DNA from: Anaeramoeba ignava | Taxonomy: Eukaryota > Metamonada > Anaeramoebidae | Direction of reading: 5' to 3' | Assembly (NCBI GenBank): GCA_028826165.1 | Contig: JAPDFW010000124.1 | Coordinates: 97,392-161,391 of the forward strand | Length of the DNA: 64,000 nt | Part shown: positions 60,501 through 64,000 of the stretch, one piece after another | Numbering within the stretch: position 1 is the first letter of the stretch | Layout: the number at the start of each line of letters is the position of its first letter | Notes under the pieces: generated by a model | Database searches by the model: none | What the model saw: only the letters and a program-made list of their open reading frames with translations | Told to the model about the DNA's origin: nothing | Translations under genes and position numbers: made by a program

Positions 60501-63328
60501 ATTTCAAAAGAAAAATGGAAATTTGAAGAAAAAAATTCAAAACAAATTCATGTTGCAATTCCTTATAAAGCAGCTAATAAACCAATAGAAGGATCAATTT
60601 TCGCAAATATATTTGAAACTCTTTGTAAAACAATTCATTATTATTATTATATTGGATTACCTTCAAATAAAATTCAACATTTCCTTTCATTTTTACAAAG
60701 AGAATACAAACAATTAGCTTCTGAAAATTCAAATAAACATTCAAAATTAAAAAAACAAATTCAAAAAGAATTTAAAATTGATATTTCTGAAGTTAGAATT
60801 GATCAATTATCAAAACCAAAACTTGAAGAAATTCAAAAAATTGTGAATAAAAATTTATTTAATCCCAAAGTTTATGCTTATTCACATTTTCATCAATATA
60901 TTAAAGAAGAAATTTTAGAACAATTTGGATGTGAATCAAGACAACTTAATAGTACATCATCAGATCTTTGTTCTTTTTTTCAATTAATTGTTGGATATTC
61001 AGGAACTTCACAAACCAAAGAAAGAGATCAAAGTCTTGGAAGAGTTGTTAATAGTCTTCTTCAAATTGAAGATAAAAATATATTTATTATTCAACCAAAA
61101 AAAACACCTTTACAACTTTTTGAAGAAATTTTTAAAAAGAATGAAAACAATTTTCCATTTCAAACTTTTATTGATGTTGGAGCATATTTCAAAGGATTTA
61201 CAAATACAGAAATTGCCAAAGAAATGATGATATTTTTTTCAAAACATAAAAAAGAAAAAGAAAAAGAAGAAAAAGAAACAGAAACAAAAACAGAAATCAA
61301 AATCAAAGGAATTTTATTTTTTGATGAAAAAGATTTTCTTTCAATAATCAAAGAAAATGAAGAAGAAAATGATTTTAATTTGAAATTTCAAGTAATAAAA
61401 ATTGGAAGAAGTGATCCAAAAACAATTCAAACAATAACACAACTTAATCAAGAAGAAATATTTACTTTTTATGATCAAAGTCATACTATTGGAGCAGATA
61501 TTCAACAACCATTATTTTGTGAAGCTCTTTTATCAATTTCTGAAAAAACACAAACAGTTCAACTTCTTCAAGGAGCAATGAGAATGAGAAAATTAAATTA
61601 TGGAACACAAAAAATATCATTTATTATTCCACAACCAACATCTATTTTTATAAAATCAACTCTTTCTTTATCAGAAGAAGAAAACAACAAAAACAATAAT
61701 AACAATAATAACAATAACAAAAACAACAAAAATAATAACAATAACAAAAACAACAAAAATAATAAAAATAATGAAAATGATCCTAAAGTTATCAAATTCA
61801 AAATGAAAAAATTAACAGAAAAATTTGAAAAAATTCAAACAAAAATTTCAAAAATTGAAAAAGAAATTAAATCTTTTGAAAATTCAAATCAAAAAGAAAA
61901 AGAAATTAAATCTTTTGAAAATTCAAATAAAAAAAAAAAGAAATTAATTAAAAAAAAGAATAAAACAGAAAAAAAAATTGATAAATTAAAACCCAAATCA
62001 ATAGATATAATTTCATTTACTTTTATTAATGATTTGAAACAATTTTCTCTTATTTCAATTCATGAAATTATTCAAGAAATTAATACAATTATTAAAAGTG
62101 AAATTTTTGAATGGATTTTAGAAATTAAAGAATTAGAAAAGAAAAGAAAATTATTTAAATTATTTGGAAAAGAAGGAGAAATATTTATCAAACAAAATAT
62201 TCAAGATTATTGGAAGCAATATTCAAAAAAAACTGAAATGGAAGATTCTAAAGAAATTATCAAAAATTTATTCAATTCAAAAAACAACAAATTGAAAATA
62301 TATTTAAACAAATTACAAATGAAATTTCAGAATTTAAATCAAAAGGAAATCAAATCAAAAAAAGAATTTTGGATAATTTAGAAAAAATTGAAATTAATTT
62401 TGAAAATTCTTTTCAATCTTTACCTGAAAAATTTTATTCATCACAAAAAGATGATAATTCAAATCAAGAAACTCATTTAAAATTAGAAATGTCAATTCAT
62501 GAACAAGAACAACAATTATTGATAATTGGAAATAAATTTGAAACAAATAAAGAAAATAAAATTAATATTCCTTTTATTATTCAAGAAAATATCAATTCAA
62601 AAATTAAAACAAATTCATATTTCAAATTAATTCAAAAATTCCAGAAATGATTTATCCAAAAATGAATAAAAAAATGAAATGAAAATTTCTTAAAGAATTT
62701 ATATGTTACTCAAAATTTTATCAATTCAATTAATCAAAAAGAAATATTAAATTTTAGATTAAGATTTTTTACAAGAATTTTATTAATAATTGAAGCAAAA
62801 ACAAAATCAAAAATTTGGATATTTTTAACTCAACAAGAAATTGAAGATATTATGGAATTTATTTTAGATTTGAAAATGAGAAATATCAAGAAAGATAACA
62901 ATAATAACAATAATAACAATAATAGTAATAATAATAACAATAATAATAATAATGATAACAAAAATTCTTTTATTTTAATGAGTTTAGATGGAAATATTCT
63001 TTGTAGATTTGGATCAGAATTCAAAGATATTACAACAAATATTATTCAAAAGAAACATATTCCAAATCATCATCAACATTTCACTTTAATTAATGAAATT
63101 CGAAAAACTCTTTTTATTTTTGGATTATTAAAATTTCATTGGGGAATTTTTGAAATTGGAAGAAATAAAAATAAAGAAATAAGAAATGATATTGAACAAG
63201 AATTGAATAATTTTTATCAACTTCAAGAAAATTTTAAAGATAATTTTTCACAAAATCTTTCTACTTTTAAAAAGAAAATTCATTTTAATTTGGAACAAAT
63301 TTCCAAAAATAATTCCAAAAAAGATTAA
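51584..63328 (+). CDS. Giant DUF3638/DUF3645-type protein, frame-broken
   Basis: One protein-like sequence of about 3,900 residues in successive frames: 51584-53992, 54000-54050, 54055-57007, ~56955-58484, ~58450-58846, ~58830-59090, ~59080-59565, ~59560-62381, ~62285-62650, ~62640-62680, ~62685-63328. The N-terminus is MNFDDDDDWRKL and basic. A helical TPR-like region lies at ~53700-54700 with Asn/Gln tracts after it. The C-terminal third has the DUF3638 hallmarks: QLLMGEGKTKVIGPILAF (59583, P-loop-like), TIDEVDNVL (~60090), GYSGTSQTK (~60992), and FYDQSHTIGADIQQP with QGAMRMRKLNYGTQ (61467-61610). The net frame shift sums to zero. No in-frame nonsense change was found within segments. Function is unknown; relatives are large proteins sometimes labelled ubiquitin hydrolases. 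It is either a young pseudogene, recoded, or affected by assembly indels. Confidence 0.75.
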
Positions 63329-63477
63329 TTTTTTTTTTCAATTCTTTTTTTTCAATTCTTTTTTTTTCAATAAAAGAAAAATCAAATCAAATCAAAATTG
63401 TTTTTTTATTTTTTTTTCTTTTTTCTTTTTAAATTAATTAACTGTTTTTGATTAATTTTTCTTTTGATTTTTAAATT
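63329..63477 (+). other. 3' flank of the DUF3638 gene
   Basis: T-rich sequence with TTCAATAAAAGAAAA near 63366 as a possible polyadenylation signal. Nothing else was recognised. Confidence 0.3.
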
Positions 63478-63526
63478 AATTAATTGATTGATTGATTGAT
63501 TAATTGATTGATTGATTGATTGATTA

Positions 63527-63557
<31 letters not shown>

Positions 63558-63558
63558 A

Positions 63559-63633
<75 letters not shown>

Positions 63634-63635
63634 TA
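63478..63635 (+). repeat. (ATTG)n tetranucleotide array
   Basis: Nearly pure ATTG repeats with occasional ATTA, the same as the arrays at 50.1 and 50.7 kb. Together they bracket the DUF3638 gene. Confidence 0.95.
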
Positions 63636-64000
63636 TTGATTTCGATTGATGATTGGATGATTGATTTGCATTGGATTTGATTGGATTACCGATACTGGAT
63701 GCATTGATTTTACAATTTGATGTACTGGTTTCATTTACCGATTTCATTGATTGGATGGACATTTGGCCGATGGATTACTTGGCTGAATGCATTTCCATTA
63801 TCATCGATTTACATTTACTGGATTACAATCGAATACCGGACACCGACAATTACCGACTGATTTATCAATTCCAAATGACAATTACATTTGGCCATGACAC
63901 CGGACAATTACCGAATACTACGATCGGAATTTATCGCATTTCATTTCCATTTGGCTGATTGCATTTATCGGTCAATGAATGATTATCATTACCAATTACC
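63636..64000. other. Less AT-rich degenerate tail after ATTG array
   Basis: Sequence composition changes sharply here, with frequent ACCG, CCGG, TTGGC and TTACC words in a loose four-base rhythm. Open frames exist (for example 63671-63958) but show no protein-like composition. It looks like a heavily mutated ATTG repeat. Confidence 0.5.

Noticed and set aside
63671-63958. 95-codon open frame in the terminal tail
   Set aside because: It lies in degenerate ATTG-derived sequence and has no recognisable domain or codon bias of neighbouring genes.

Overview
The window is about 64 kb of extremely AT-rich eukaryotic nuclear DNA. The genes are spliced and use the standard code with short GT-AG introns. 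Recognisable eukaryote-only genes are CLASP, HID1, SRP14, a DZIP1-like protein, CH/RasGAP/PH proteins, a WD40 protein, a chorein/Atg2-like protein, BTB-TLDc and ankyrin-BTB proteins. Coding regions are crowded with Asn/Gln/Lys low-complexity tracts. A bacterial-type YgeW carbamoyltransferase, usually a gene of fermentative bacteria, suggests an anaerobic or microaerophilic amoeboid or flagellate protist. An Anaeramoeba-like, metamonad or archamoeba lineage is my guess only. No rRNA, tRNA, transposase, reverse transcriptase or CRISPR was recognised.

Layout. 1-5.6 kb: 3' end of a TLDc gene, a 12-bp minisatellite, then two ankyrin-BTB paralogs placed tail to tail, one with a frameshift. 5.6-7.2 kb: low-complexity spacer. 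7.2-12.75 kb (-): large CH plus PH-like-repeat protein. 12.9-15.05 kb: ~145-bp satellite A. 15.15-15.99 kb (+): DZIP1-like gene beginning with an ATG-only exon. 16.0-19.8 kb (-): CLASP. 19.8-23.1 kb: satellite B, a long hairpin and AT-rich spacer. 23.1-28.0 kb (-): chorein/Atg2-like protein. 28.1-31.9 kb (+): CH-RasGAP-PH protein. 32.4-36.95 kb (-): WD40 protein. 37.1-38.0 kb: 12-bp minisatellite. 38.1-43.07 kb (-): HID1. 43.2-43.6 kb (-): SRP14. 43.7-46.7 kb: BTB-BACK-TLDc gene set inside satellite C. 46.7-49.9 kb (+): ygeW-like gene with ten exons. 49.9-51.4 kb: ATTG arrays and satellite D. 51.6-63.3 kb (+): giant DUF3638-type protein broken by about ten frame changes. 63.5-64 kb: ATTG array and a degenerate, less AT-rich tail.

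There is no operon logic. Several genes could act in related cell functions: cytoskeleton and Ras signalling (CLASP, CH-PH, CH-RasGAP-PH, perhaps DZIP1-like) and membrane or secretory traffic (HID1, SRP14, chorein/Atg2-like). Splicing was worked out by hand: reading frame and conserved domains continue across nearly every junction given below.

The best leads are: (1) an intron-rich YgeW gene of bacterial type with a 5-nt micro-exon; (2) introns made almost entirely of minisatellite, with one repeat family shared by introns of three genes; (3) four unrelated satellites that all have near-nucleosomal ~140-155-bp units; (4) a cluster of indels in one giant gene while its neighbours are clean; (5) unusual CH-RasGAP-PH and CH-PH-repeat architectures; (6) a recurring Inr-like TTTTTCATTTTTT element just upstream of start codons.
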